From: Pseudomonadota bacterium
GTDB lineage: Bacteria; Pseudomonadota; Gammaproteobacteria; Steroidobacterales; Steroidobacteraceae
Length of the DNA stretch: 64,000 bases
Direction of reading: 5' to 3'
Assembly: GCA_023423935.1 (NCBI GenBank)
Contig: JAFAEQ010000078.1
Span: 131,301-195,300 of the forward strand
Shown: positions 24,392 through 33,940 of the stretch, piece by piece
How the letters are laid out: each line of letters begins with the position of its first letter
Position numbering within the stretch: position 1 is the first letter of the stretch
Position numbers and translations under genes: made by a program
Notes under the pieces: generated by a model
The model's database searches: none
What the model saw: the letters and a program-made list of their open reading frames with translations, nothing else
Told to the model about the DNA's origin: nothing

Positions 24392-27289
24392 TCAGAAGTT
24401 CCAACGTACATTGAATCGCGTGTACATGGGCTCCTGGAAGTTGGTTGCATATCCATACTTCGGATCGATGGTGCCATCCGGGAACTCGGACACTTCTTCG
24501 TATCGCGTGGCGTGATCGAAGTTGAACGCGTTGAACACGTCCAGTCCGAAGCTCACCTTATCGAAGAACGCCGGGGTGTAACGCACACCGAAGTTCACGT
24601 TGTACACCCATGGCAGGCGTCCGCCTGAACCGCGCGGTGACGGCTCTCCCTGCGAGAAGAAGCAATCACCATCGTATGCATCCGGATCGATATCGGCCGG
24701 GCAGTTGCCGCGCTTGTTCAACGGACGACCCGACAATGCGTACGCATTGAAGTTCAGCGTCCACTCAGGGGTTGGGCTATAGGTACCGTAGATCTTGAAC
24801 TGATGGCGACGATCGTTCGGCAGATTTCCGCTCGAATAGAGCGCCATTCCCGGCGTATCGAAGCTGATGGTGATACCCGCGTCGTCCTGCTGCACGTCGC
24901 TCTGGAACACGCCTTCGAAATTGCCGTACGTGTGCGACCAAGTGTACGAACCACCGACTCGCAACGTATCGCCCACTACCTGATCCACAGTGAACTCGGC
25001 CGCGTAGTACTTTCGTTTGGCCTCGGGATAACCGAGCTGTTCCGCAGTTACCGTCGTGGTCGAACCGTCCGGCAGTGCCAGATGAATGTCACGGCCCGGA
25101 TTGAACAGGAAGTACAGGAAGTTGTCATTCTCGTCTACGAACGCACTGTCTTCCACCGCACGCACGAGATCACGATGCGTCAACTTCAAGCCCAAGGTTG
25201 TTGAATCCGTGATCTGCGACTGAATGCCGAGGATGTATTCGTCCTGGTACATCGGATCGATGTCCGAATCGACCGTTTCCGCCGGCACCGGCACCTGACC
25301 ATCCGAGAGCGTGATGAAATTGCCCACCTTGGCGCCCAGGATCGGAGTCCCATCGGGATTCAACCCATCGAGCACATAGTACTGCTCGGTGAAGTACTCA
25401 CCGCCAGCGAAGCGAATGTTGGTATTCGTCGCAATCGGCATCGTGTAGCGCCCGACATTGCCGTACAACTTCGTGCGGCCATCGCCCAGAAGATCAAACG
25501 AGAAGCCAAAGCGAGGCGTCAACTGTTCACCGAAGTCGAGAAATTCCTCTCCGTCCTTGTTGAAGTTCTCGAGTGTTTCGTTACGCAAACCCAACGACAC
25601 GAGCAACCGGTCAGTTACCTGCCAGGAATCCTCAATGTAGAACGCTGAGAGCTTCTGCTTGAAGTCGCCGCTCACACTATAGAAACGCTCGCGGGCGAGA
25701 CTGGTAACACCCGGCGGCACGACTCCCTGATTCACTACCAGACCCGGCGTAGACGCCACGTATCGGTAGTAGACACCGCCTTCATACTCCACCTCGGTCT
25801 TGGAGGTATCTTCTTCGTAGTCGTACCCGAACTTCAGCGCGTGGTTACCCAGAATCCAGGTCACATCCAGACGATACGCATCGCGCGTATCTTCGGTGTC
25901 GAGCACCTGGCCTGTACCCGAGCTATCCCAGCAGCTGAGCGGATTGAGACCGGCCCGAGCGTCATACACGAGCGTGCACGGATTGCCGGTCACGGCATCG
26001 GCGTTGCTGGAGGACTGCTTGCGCTCATTGCGACCCGCCAGAGCCGACAAGGTGAGATTGTCCATGAGCGAACCGCTATAACGCAGGATGTGGGTCTGAC
26101 CGCCATCCTCGCGCTCGCCGACGGACTTCAAGCTGCCGAGACCATTCACAGGGTCATAGTTGAAGTTGTCGACATCCGTTGTGGTCTTGTCTCGGAAGTA
26201 CGTGTACTCCATCGAGTGATTGTCGGAGATCTGCCAGTCGAGTTTGCCGCCGAAGAACGGGGAATCGTCCGTTGTCTTGACGTACGAAGTCGTACCAATC
26301 GCGTCGTCGCTTTGCTGTGTCCGAGCGGTGCCCATCACGTAGAAGAACAGGCGATCCTCGATGATCGGTCCACCCGCAGACAGGTTCAGCTGCCAGTCAG
26401 AACGCAGATCTCTCGAGTTGTCAGTGCGGACTCGCAGCGCGCCGACTGCGGGATCGTAATACGTCGCATCCGGTCGTTTGCGCGTGAGCTCATCCGGCTG
26501 CCAATAAGCGCTGGCACCGAACTCGAATTGGTTCGTACCCCGCTTTGTCACGGCGTTGATCACGCCGCCTAGCGAGCGACCGAACTCCGCCGAGTAACCG
26601 CCGGTACGGATTTCAAACTGATCGTAGAACTCGTAAGGCACCGTTGATCCGCCCAGGAAGTTGCGGAAGTCGGTGATGTTCATGCCATTGATGAAGTACG
26701 CATTCTCGCCGGGAGAGGCGCCGCCGAACGAGGCGAGAGCCTTACCGGACTGAGATGTGAATCCCGGATCGCCCTCGATGACACCAGGCGCGAGCAATGC
26801 GACCTGCTGAACGTCGCGCGCGACCGGCAGTGCGTCGATGCGGTCGGCAGTCAGCGTGGTCACCGACTCGGTCTTGGTCATGTCGACCGGGCGCACCGAC
26901 GTACCGGTGACCACCACGGTCTCCACACTTGCATCGGCCGATGTACCCGCACCGATTGCAACGAAGACGTCGCGGGTAACCTTGTTTCCGGAAGGATCGG
27001 TGAACGTGACCTTGTAAGCACCAGGGGGAACGTATGGAGTACGGAACAGACCGCTTTTCTGCGCGGTAGCCGTTCTGGCATAGCCGGTAGCTGGATTCTC
27101 GATGCGGACCTCCGTGCCCGCCTGCGCGGTACCGTAGACGTATCCTTCGGTGTTGCTCTGCGCCACTACCGTGACAGGTAGAGCTGCAAACAACGTAGTG
27201 GCAACGACTGCGGCAAATCTCTTCTTGCTGGCCGAAGATGTCGCAAGCGCACTGGAGACTGCCTGCGCCAGTTCTCTTCTTCTAAACAT
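24392..27289 (-). CDS. Oar-like TonB-dependent receptor with N-terminal carboxypeptidase-regulatory-like domain
   Basis: A 965-residue outer-membrane receptor. ATG 27289 follows AGGAGG; the open frame upstream to 27475 is discarded. An extended signal peptide (MFRRRELAQAVSSALATSSA, then a hydrophobic stretch to VVAQ) leads to a short beta-sandwich (about residues 46-110; NTEGYVYGTAQAGTEVRIEN, LFRTPYVPPGAYKVTF). A VVVTGTSVRPVDM plug entry and a plug with NAYFINGMNITDFRN and EFGRSLGGVINAVTKRGTN follow. The barrel ends NVRWNF with terminal Phe. Oar-type receptors are associated with protein or oligopeptide handling and are often numerous in Xanthomonadales-like genomes. It is transcribed after the sulfotransferase pair and resembles the receptor at 30785-33931. 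Confidence 0.94.
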   Translation of the reverse strand: MFRRRELAQAVSSALATSSASKKRFAAVVATTLFAALPVTVVAQSNTEGYVYGTAQAGTEVRIENPATGYARTATAQKSGLFRTPYVPPGAYKVTFTDPSGNKVTRDVFVAIGAGTSADASVETVVVTGTSVRPVDMTKTESVTTLTADRIDALPVARDVQQVALLAPGVIEGDPGFTSQSGKALASFGGASPGENAYFINGMNITDFRNFLGGSTVPYEFYDQFEIRTGGYSAEFGRSLGGVINAVTKRGTNQFEFGASAYWQPDELTRKRPDATYYDPAVGALRVRTDNSRDLRSDWQLNLSAGGPIIEDRLFFYVMGTARTQQSDDAIGTTSYVKTTDDSPFFGGKLDWQISDNHSMEYTYFRDKTTTDVDNFNYDPVNGLGSLKSVGEREDGGQTHILRYSGSLMDNLTLSALAGRNERKQSSSNADAVTGNPCTLVYDARAGLNPLSCWDSSGTGQVLDTEDTRDAYRLDVTWILGNHALKFGYDYEEDTSKTEVEYEGGVYYRYVASTPGLVVNQGVVPPGVTSLARERFYSVSGDFKQKLSAFYIEDSWQVTDRLLVSLGLRNETLENFNKDGEEFLDFGEQLTPRFGFSFDLLGDGRTKLYGNVGRYTMPIATNTNIRFAGGEYFTEQYYVLDGLNPDGTPILGAKVGNFITLSDGQVPVPAETVDSDIDPMYQDEYILGIQSQITDSTTLGLKLTHRDLVRAVEDSAFVDENDNFLYFLFNPGRDIHLALPDGSTTTVTAEQLGYPEAKRKYYAAEFTVDQVVGDTLRVGGSYTWSHTYGNFEGVFQSDVQQDDAGITISFDTPGMALYSSGNLPNDRRHQFKIYGTYSPTPEWTLNFNAYALSGRPLNKRGNCPADIDPDAYDGDCFFSQGEPSPRGSGGRLPWVYNVNFGVRYTPAFFDKVSFGLDVFNAFNFDHATRYEEVSEFPDGTIDPKYGYATNFQEPMYTRFNVRWNF

Positions 27290-27295
27290 TAGGAA

Positions 27296-27343
27296 TCCTC
27301 CTGCGAGAGGGTAGAAGTGGTTCAAAGGATCACAGCGTGATCC
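27296..27343 (-). promoter_or_regulatory. Receptor leader with shared 17-base Shine-Dalgarno element and inverted repeat
   Basis: Bases 27296-27312 (plus-strand TCCTCCTGCGAGAGGGT) are identical to 33941-33957 ahead of the other Oar-like receptor. Read as mRNA this is ACCCTCTCGCAGGAGGA, so CCTC can pair with GAGG across a six-base loop and mask the Shine-Dalgarno site. Just upstream, GGATCAC-AGC-GTGATCC (27327-27343) is a perfect inverted repeat. Control at translation or by an operator is inferred. Confidence 0.55.
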
Positions 27344-27543
27344 CGAGTTTTGTGTGCGGAGCCAAGATTGATAGCAATCCGTGCCTTCGAGGGCTTCGCG
27401 TGGCGGCGAGCATACAACCGGTTTGGCGGCGTGGATACCCAGCGGCAAAAAAGCTTCGAAAATGCTGCCTTTCACGCACCCACTACCACGCCCGCGGCGT
27501 CACAAATTCGCAACAACAGCGAGTTTGCGTAGGAAAAATACCG
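27344..27543. other. Intergenic region upstream of the Oar-like receptor
   Basis: About 200 bases between the end of the first TPR-sulfotransferase gene and the receptor leader. It presumably contains the receptor promoter; no terminator for the sulfotransferase operon and no clear promoter boxes were recognised. Confidence 0.3.
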
Positions 27544-29121
27544 TCAGGTATCGCGTGCCAGGGGAAGCCGTTCGAAGAGCGGCGCCAAGTACTTCTCATA
27601 AGGCATCCATTTGGCGCGCGAGGGTGCTTGAATTCCCCCACGGACCTGGACGGCGCTGGCCGTGACGACTCCGCGTGTGCGGGCGTCGAGGTGGATCATT
27701 CCATCTTCGAAATTTATGCCGCAGAAGGCTGCGACTTTGCGTAACTCGCCAGCTGGATCGGAGACCAGATTGGCATAGCTCACGTCGAGGATGCGCCCCT
27801 CGAACTGATGATGCCAATGCCTCATGAGCGATGTGTAGCGATCGAAGTACGCCGCCAGTTCGCCAAGGTCATAGCTGAATGCGTTCGCGTCGGAAAACAG
27901 TTCGCGCAGATTCGAAAAGCAGACTTCCCGAGGATCGCGAACCATGTGCAGTATCTTCGCCTGCGGTATTGCCCGGGCAATGAATCCGACGTTCAGGAAA
28001 TTCGAAGGTAGCTTGTCTGTGAAGAGTCTCTTGCCCTGCACGCGCCATCCGACGCTTCCTAGATAGTGTCGTCCGATCGCAGCAAAATCAGCTGTCTTCG
28101 CTCGTTCGACAATCGTTTCGTCGATGACACCCTTACAGTGATGGTCGGTGCAGTAACGCATTGCACTGGTGAAGTCATAGAGCTCGCCGATGGCGTGCAC
28201 TTCCGAGTGTCCCGCCAGCAACTGCTCTAGCAATGTCGTCCCGGATCGATGCATTCCAACGATAAATACCGGAGTGAGGGAACCCGAGAAAGATGGCGGC
28301 GAGGTGCCAGGAGCCTCGAATGAATGAAGCGCCGCAAACAGTCGCGCGTTGCCTGCGTCGTGGTACTTCAGACGCGATCGCTTGGCCGAACAACCTCGCA
28401 TCAACGACTGCCACGCCTCATCGTAGCGACCCAGGTCATCCAGTTCTTTGTGCAAGGCGAACTCAAGCAATGCAACATCGTCGGCCGTGCGACTAGGGCG
28501 CTGCAGCTCGCGCGTGATCGCAGCAACGTGATTGTTCTCGACGGTCTGGCGTCGCAACGCCGACTGCAGCCAATACCCTTGAGCAATCTCCGGCGCCTTG
28601 CGAATCGCTCGCTTCACATCCTGCTCGGCCTCCTCAAAGCGACCGAGATATGTCAGGACCTGCGTGCGGGCGAGCAAGGTAGTCGGATAATCGGGATCGG
28701 CCCGACGGGCCTCGTCCAAGTACTCGATGGCTCGCTCAGGGAGGTTCACATAAGTCAGCTGAGCCGCAACAGCGATCAGCAACGGAATCGGCATCGCGGC
28801 GGGCGGCAGGCTTTCGATGCAAGCCAGCATTTCCGGCACGCGATTGAATGTACGCAGGCGCGGCAACAACTCCAGCAGCACGGGCGGATCGGTTGTTCCG
28901 GTCTGCGCGGCTGCAAGCGCGCACTCTTCGGCCCTGCGGTACGCGCCGCGCAGCGACTCCATGTACGAGAGCTGCACTAACGTATACGCATCATTCGGCA
29001 ACGCGCTCAACACGCGCTCATAGCATGCAATAGCCGCGCCCCAATCCCTGCGCTCAGCCAATGCTTCCGCGTTCCCAACGAGCGGTCGCAACGATGATGG
29101 AAATGACGGCGGGAGCGGCAT
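27544..29121 (-). CDS. TPR-repeat sulfotransferase family protein (downstream copy)
   Basis: A 525-residue fusion of N-terminal tetratricopeptide repeats (about 1-260; AIACYERVLSALPNDAYTLV and AIEYLDEARRADPDYPTTLL are clear helical pairs) to a PAPS-dependent sulfotransferase domain. The 5'-phosphosulfate loop is VGMHRSGTTLLEQLL at about residues 282-296, and the 3'-phosphate motif is LHMVRDPREVCFSNLRELF. No signal peptide, so it acts in the cytoplasm. The TPRs suggest a protein partner or substrate. ATG 29121 overlaps the stop of the upstream sulfotransferase by one base (TGATG), which indicates tight coupling. It is flanked by Oar-like receptor genes. The acceptor is unknown; protein tyrosine, glycan or small-molecule targets are all possible. 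Confidence 0.9.
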   Translation of the reverse strand: MPLPPSFPSSLRPLVGNAEALAERRDWGAAIACYERVLSALPNDAYTLVQLSYMESLRGAYRRAEECALAAAQTGTTDPPVLLELLPRLRTFNRVPEMLACIESLPPAAMPIPLLIAVAAQLTYVNLPERAIEYLDEARRADPDYPTTLLARTQVLTYLGRFEEAEQDVKRAIRKAPEIAQGYWLQSALRRQTVENNHVAAITRELQRPSRTADDVALLEFALHKELDDLGRYDEAWQSLMRGCSAKRSRLKYHDAGNARLFAALHSFEAPGTSPPSFSGSLTPVFIVGMHRSGTTLLEQLLAGHSEVHAIGELYDFTSAMRYCTDHHCKGVIDETIVERAKTADFAAIGRHYLGSVGWRVQGKRLFTDKLPSNFLNVGFIARAIPQAKILHMVRDPREVCFSNLRELFSDANAFSYDLGELAAYFDRYTSLMRHWHHQFEGRILDVSYANLVSDPAGELRKVAAFCGINFEDGMIHLDARTRGVVTASAVQVRGGIQAPSRAKWMPYEKYLAPLFERLPLARDT

Positions 29122-30674
29122 CAGACCCCAAGTGTCTCGCGAAGCGGTTGCAGTTGCTCAGCATAGCGCTCCCACGCATCCACATTGCGTGAATGCACGC
29201 CCTCTCGAACTTGCGCACTGCTGGCCGTCGCAACCGGCGATGCATTGAGCGTGAGATCGTGGAGGCCCGCCTGGAAGGCCAGCCCCAGAAAGTTCTGCAC
29301 ATCGGCCATGATGCGCGCCGGGTCCGCGATCAGCTCTTCATATTGAACCTTGAACGTGGATCGAGGAGCGCTTCGCTGCCAGAAGCTCATCCAGTCACGC
29401 GCCATACGAAAGTGATCTGCAAGATGTTTCTGATCATAACTGTATGGGTATGCGCCGCCCTGGAAGAGCTCCTTTAGATTCGAGAAGCACACATCCATTG
29501 GATTTCTATGCACACAGATGATTCGCGCACCAGGAAGTGAGCGCAGGATCAGTGGGATGTTGAACAGGTTCTGGGGGTTCTTGTCCACGATGAATGCCTT
29601 GGCCGTCCCCAACGCGCGCAGGCGTTGCAGATACAAATGCCCCGCACGGGCAAGATCCAACTCCCAGATCCAGTCCCCATAATCCGCCGCTGCAAGCGTC
29701 GAGAAGAAGTGATTACTTGCCTCGCTTACCGCCGCCGAGAAATCATTGCGCTCTCCGAGCGAAGCGACTTGGGCGTGATTTCCAAGCATTCGGTCGAGCA
29801 TGGTCGTTCCACTTCTTGGCAGTCCAACCACAAAGATGGGCACGGGCTTCTGGTCGGTCGTTGGCTCGAGATCATCAAGCCTCGTCTGCATCCAGCGTCG
29901 GAGCCGAAGAGACTGGCGCTCCGCGTCAAAAGCTACTCTCCCGCGCATGATCGCAGCACCCCGCGATAGCGCGTCCCAAGCTGCGGACGGCTCGTCCGCC
30001 GCGTCGTGCTCACGGAACAAGGCGTAGTAAAGGTGAGCTTGTTCTGAGCTTCCTGCCGGGTGCTTCTCGAGAGCTGCCCGAATTCGCGCGACTCGACACG
30101 TGGGAGGATTCGCCTTCGAATGAGTCGCAAGGGACCAATGGGCATCCGCAAACTCCGGGGCCAGTGCGATAGCGGCTTCGTAATCATCTTCAGCGGCTCG
30201 CATATCGCCCAGATAGCGCAGCACATTCGCCCTCGTGTAACTGAGGAGCGCATGAGCCGGAATGTGACGTCTCACCGCCTCGATAAAACGAAGCGCCTCT
30301 TCATATCGGCCAGCAAGCCAGAGGTGCTGCGCGAGAGAGGGCGACTGACGAATCACATGTGAATCGGACCAGTCGAGCGACATGATGAGGGCGCCAACTT
30401 CAAGCTCCTCGGCGAACTCGAGCAGACGCGCAGTCACATAACCCGCGTTTCTTGTGTTTGCATGATCGCGGACTGCATCCACCGCACGCCACAGATGCTG
30501 TTTAGATTCGAGATAGCGGTCGGCAAACTCTTCGAAGCGACTCAAACGAAGTCGCGCGGGCACATGGTACGGCTCTTTATCAACGATACTTTCATACAGC
30601 CTGCGAGCCTGTTGCCACTGATTGGCTTGCTCAAGCGCTTGAGCCTCCGCCCACAGCATGCGAATCGATTCCAT
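29121..30674 (-). CDS. TPR-repeat sulfotransferase family protein (upstream copy)
   Basis: A 517-residue protein with the same layout as its downstream neighbour: TPR helices (about 1-250; ARRLYESIVDKEPYHVPARL, AEDDYEAAIALAPEFADAHW) and a C-terminal sulfotransferase domain. The domain has the PAPS loop VVGLPRSGTTMLDRMLGNH (about 283-301) and 3'-phosphate site ICVHRNPMDVCFSNLKELF. The two proteins are clearly paralogous but divergent, so this is not a recent duplication. It starts at ATG 30674, only 60 bases past the terminator of the receptor gene at 30785-33931, so it needs its own promoter in that short gap or partial read-through. The substrate is unknown. Confidence 0.9.
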   Translation of the reverse strand: MESIRMLWAEAQALEQANQWQQARRLYESIVDKEPYHVPARLRLSRFEEFADRYLESKQHLWRAVDAVRDHANTRNAGYVTARLLEFAEELEVGALIMSLDWSDSHVIRQSPSLAQHLWLAGRYEEALRFIEAVRRHIPAHALLSYTRANVLRYLGDMRAAEDDYEAAIALAPEFADAHWSLATHSKANPPTCRVARIRAALEKHPAGSSEQAHLYYALFREHDAADEPSAAWDALSRGAAIMRGRVAFDAERQSLRLRRWMQTRLDDLEPTTDQKPVPIFVVGLPRSGTTMLDRMLGNHAQVASLGERNDFSAAVSEASNHFFSTLAAADYGDWIWELDLARAGHLYLQRLRALGTAKAFIVDKNPQNLFNIPLILRSLPGARIICVHRNPMDVCFSNLKELFQGGAYPYSYDQKHLADHFRMARDWMSFWQRSAPRSTFKVQYEELIADPARIMADVQNFLGLAFQAGLHDLTLNASPVATASSAQVREGVHSRNVDAWERYAEQLQPLRETLGV

Positions 30675-30733
30675 AAGCGCCTCACGGATTCTCGCCCGAC
30701 ACTTTACTGCGAGAAATACACAGCGAACTTGCC

Positions 30734-30761
30734 AAAAAAACGGCCGCCTTGCGGCGGCCGT
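30734..30761 (-). terminator. Intrinsic terminator of the Oar-like receptor gene at 30785-33931
   Basis: Perfect nine-base stem ACGGCCGCC/GGCGGCCGT (30740-30748 and 30753-30761) with a GCAA tetraloop on the minus strand and a run of seven T after it (plus-strand A-run 30734-30740). It lies 24 bases past the receptor stop. Confidence 0.93.
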
Positions 30762-30784
30762 CGTAGTTGCATCGATCAGTTGAG

Positions 30785-33700
30785 TTAGAAGTTGTACTGC
30801 AGCGAGAACTGGAAGTAACGTGGCTGCTGGAACGCACGTGGAACCAGATACGTCGTTGACGGCACACCCGTCGCAGCATCTTCAGCACGATCCTCCACAG
30901 CTACCACTTCCTGTTTGTTGAGAATGTTGAACACATCCATCTTGGCAGTGAGTCCTTCAGCCCAATTCGGCGTGTAGGCTACGCTCAGATCGATCGTGTA
31001 AGTCCAGGGCAGGCGACCCGCAGTTCCGCGCGGAACCGCCCGTGCTTCCCCTGTTCCTCCCGTTTCGGTCGTGCCGCAACGGAAGAACGAAGAGCCATAT
31101 GGGTGGACGCTGCCAGGAGCACCACCCGCCGGCCAGGGCGAAAGCACACCCAAGCAATTCTTCGGACGGCCTGACTGCAGGAGAAGATTCGAACCGACTG
31201 CCAGTTCGTCAGTCACCGAATAGCTTCCGAAGAGCTTGAACGCATGCCGACGGTCATTCGGCAGATACCCATAGGCGTCGACTGCGAGTTCCTTGTAGTC
31301 GAAGTCCTGGGTCACGCTCGTGTCGGACTGGCCGATGTCGGACTTCACGCCGCCTTCCGTGTTGCCCTTACTGAACGCCAGGGTGTACGAGGCCTGCACG
31401 AACGTTCTGTCCCAAGTGCCATCCCAGAACAACTCGAGGGCCTTGTAGCTACGGCGCGCCTTCGGGGAAAGCAGGTCGCCGTCAACCTTAGTTTCGGTGA
31501 GCGTTCCATCGCCGTAGAAATCGGTGAGGAACACGGCGTCATTGCCCGGATTGAACATGCGGCAGTAAGGGAATCCGCCGTTCGGGAGCTCGGCACCGAC
31601 GCCTTCTCCGTCCACCCAATGGCCGTCGTCGTCCAAGCTGAATCCCGCAGTCGTGAGAATCGCCGTGTAGTCACAGTTGTCGTCGATCGCCGCCTTGAGC
31701 TCACGGTAGATCGCGCGGGCACCGATGTTTTGATGATCGGTCAGGGCCAACTGTCCACCGAGGATGTACTCGTCCTGGTACATCGGATCCAGGTTAGTGG
31801 ACGCGATTGTCTTCGCATTCTTCGGCTCACCGAACTCACCATTGATAAACGTCGGCTGAGGGGCGCGTGGCGTAAGGCCGGTCGGCGCACCGGTCACCGG
31901 ATCGACACCCGTGAAGTTGAAGTTCTGGCGAGTAAACAACGAGGCGCTGGCCCCGCGAACTGCAACGCTCGGCGTCAGTGGCAAAGCATAGCGACCCGCA
32001 TTTCCGTATACCTTGAGCGACGAATCGCCGCGCACGTCCCACGAGAAGCCCAGACGAGGACCAAACTGATTCTTGATATCGACGTATGTGTCGCCCTCAC
32101 CGTTGAGGTTCTCGAAGCTGTCCCAGCGCAAGCCAGCCGACAACAGGAATGTATCTGTAATGTTCCAATTATCCTCAACGTAGAACGCCTTCTGTTTCAC
32201 CTTGACTGTAGAGCCCTGATTGACGATTTGCTCACGAACGATGTCCTGGCCGCTTGCAAGCGTGGAGTAGCGCCACACGCGACCGCCCTCAACCGACGTC
32301 CCCGCAACCGACTCATAGTTGTCGATATCGACGCCACCGCGCAGGAGGTGCGAGCCGATCTGCCATTCCGCGTCGATACGGCCTTGGTCGCGAGTATCAG
32401 TGGCATCTTCTCGCTCGATGCTGCCGGCGTTTACGAGGCTTGCCGTGATGTTGCATGTGCTCGCGTACGCTCCGGTCGCCGCAACACGCGCTGCCGTGCG
32501 CGCATCTACGATTACCGGACAGCCCGTTGCAGGGATGTTCAGATCACCGCCGTAAGCAACGCGCAGGCCGTTGGCCGTCTTCAGATGCATACCACGCGAG
32601 AATTCGCCGTGACCGTACAAGGCAGAAATAGTGAAGTTGTCAGTGATGTAACTCGTCCACTTGCCCACGAAGTTCTCACCACCCGTCTCGTTGAATTGTG
32701 TCCCCACCAGTCCCAGGCGGTCCGCCGCGCCCAGCGTGTTGAGATACACCTTGCTGGTCGTCTCGTCCTTGTCCGAGAACGCGGTCACCTCGAAGTGATT
32801 CGAATCATTGACGTTCCAGTCAACCTTGACCAACCAACTCGGCGTTTCGGTTACTGAGTTAGTATTATTCTTCTGAACAACGTTGCCCCAGCGATCCTCT
32901 TCATGCTCGGTGTAGCCAACGATCGCGTACGCGAACAGTGTGTCCTGGATGATCGGACCACCTGCCCAGAAGTTCGCAGTCCATTCGCCTGTCTTCTCCT
33001 CGGAGTTGATCGAACGCACCTGGCCTAAACTCTGCGGACTGAGCGGGTTCGAGTAGTGCGCATTGCGAGTGGAGGCGCGCAGCGAGGAGGGCTGCCAGTA
33101 AACGCTGGTACCCGACACGAACTCGTTCGTTCCGCGCTTGGTTGTTTGGCTGACGACACCACCCAGCGAACGTCCGAACTCAGCACCATAGCCGCCCGTC
33201 TTTACTTGCTGCTCGGCAATGGCCTCGAAGGGAATCTTTGAGAAGTTCAGGCTACGGAACGAGTTCGTCACATTGAACCCGTTCACGTAGTACTGATTCT
33301 CTGACACCGACGAGCCACCGAACGACGCGAGCTTGCCGTCTGCGAAGGCAACGTCACCGCGGACGGTACCCGGCGCAAGGAGCGCAGCGGACGTCAGATC
33401 GCGAGCCACGGGAATCCTGGCCAACGTCTCAGCAGAGAGGATCGTCACCGATTCGGTGGAGGACACGTCGATCGGATTCACTACGCGCGCGCCAGTAACG
33501 ACCACGCTCTCGATGGCACTCGGGTTCGTGCCCGTAGAGATGAAGTTGACGGGCGTGCCAGTACCGGCACTCACGACAACGCCTTCGCGGACGCTTGTCG
33601 AGCCATCGGGACGCTTTACCGTGACGGTGTACTGCCCCGGCGCAAGCGCCGGCACTCGGAACGATCCATCCGTGCCGACCGAAATCTCACGGCGGAAGCC

Positions 33701-33931
33701 GGTTGAAGGATTTTCGACGACGACTGTTTCGCCCGAGGCTGCCTGTCCGAACACAGATCCGCTCGTGCTCTGGGCGAAAGCGGCCGGGGTGGCTGCAATC
33801 AGCGTTGTTGCAACAGCTCCTGCCAGTAGACCTGTCCGCCGAGTAAACAGCGAATTCTCATCGGTCGCCTGAGCAGCTCCCGTAATCAGCGCGCGCTTCA
33901 CCGCGTGCGCGAGTGTAGTTCTCGTCAACAT
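30785..33931 (-). CDS. Oar-like TonB-dependent receptor with N-terminal carboxypeptidase-regulatory-like domain
   Basis: A 1048-residue outer-membrane receptor. ATG 33931 is preceded by AGGAGGA. A long N-terminus (MLTRTTLAHAVKRALITGAA) resembles that of the receptor at 24392-27289. The hydrophobic signal core ends AAFAQ and is followed by a beta-sandwich (SGSVFGQAASGETVVVENPS, RVPALAPGQYTVTVKRPDG). The plug has VVVTGARVVNPIDVSSTESV, SENQYYVNGFNVTNSF and EFGRSLGGVVSQTTKRGTN, and the barrel ends SLQYNF with terminal Phe. The substrate is unknown. The gene is followed by a strong terminator and then the sulfotransferase pair; the shared leader motif suggests it is co-regulated with the other Oar-like receptor. 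Confidence 0.94.
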   Translation of the reverse strand: MLTRTTLAHAVKRALITGAAQATDENSLFTRRTGLLAGAVATTLIAATPAAFAQSTSGSVFGQAASGETVVVENPSTGFRREISVGTDGSFRVPALAPGQYTVTVKRPDGSTSVREGVVVSAGTGTPVNFISTGTNPSAIESVVVTGARVVNPIDVSSTESVTILSAETLARIPVARDLTSAALLAPGTVRGDVAFADGKLASFGGSSVSENQYYVNGFNVTNSFRSLNFSKIPFEAIAEQQVKTGGYGAEFGRSLGGVVSQTTKRGTNEFVSGTSVYWQPSSLRASTRNAHYSNPLSPQSLGQVRSINSEEKTGEWTANFWAGGPIIQDTLFAYAIVGYTEHEEDRWGNVVQKNNTNSVTETPSWLVKVDWNVNDSNHFEVTAFSDKDETTSKVYLNTLGAADRLGLVGTQFNETGGENFVGKWTSYITDNFTISALYGHGEFSRGMHLKTANGLRVAYGGDLNIPATGCPVIVDARTAARVAATGAYASTCNITASLVNAGSIEREDATDTRDQGRIDAEWQIGSHLLRGGVDIDNYESVAGTSVEGGRVWRYSTLASGQDIVREQIVNQGSTVKVKQKAFYVEDNWNITDTFLLSAGLRWDSFENLNGEGDTYVDIKNQFGPRLGFSWDVRGDSSLKVYGNAGRYALPLTPSVAVRGASASLFTRQNFNFTGVDPVTGAPTGLTPRAPQPTFINGEFGEPKNAKTIASTNLDPMYQDEYILGGQLALTDHQNIGARAIYRELKAAIDDNCDYTAILTTAGFSLDDDGHWVDGEGVGAELPNGGFPYCRMFNPGNDAVFLTDFYGDGTLTETKVDGDLLSPKARRSYKALELFWDGTWDRTFVQASYTLAFSKGNTEGGVKSDIGQSDTSVTQDFDYKELAVDAYGYLPNDRRHAFKLFGSYSVTDELAVGSNLLLQSGRPKNCLGVLSPWPAGGAPGSVHPYGSSFFRCGTTETGGTGEARAVPRGTAGRLPWTYTIDLSVAYTPNWAEGLTAKMDVFNILNKQEVVAVEDRAEDAATGVPSTTYLVPRAFQQPRYFQFSLQYNF

Positions 33932-33940
33932 GTAACGAAG

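Noticed and set aside
31244..32857. 537-residue plus-strand open frame inside the Oar-like receptor gene
   Set aside because: Antisense shadow; no recognisable motif, and the opposite strand encodes a clear TonB receptor.
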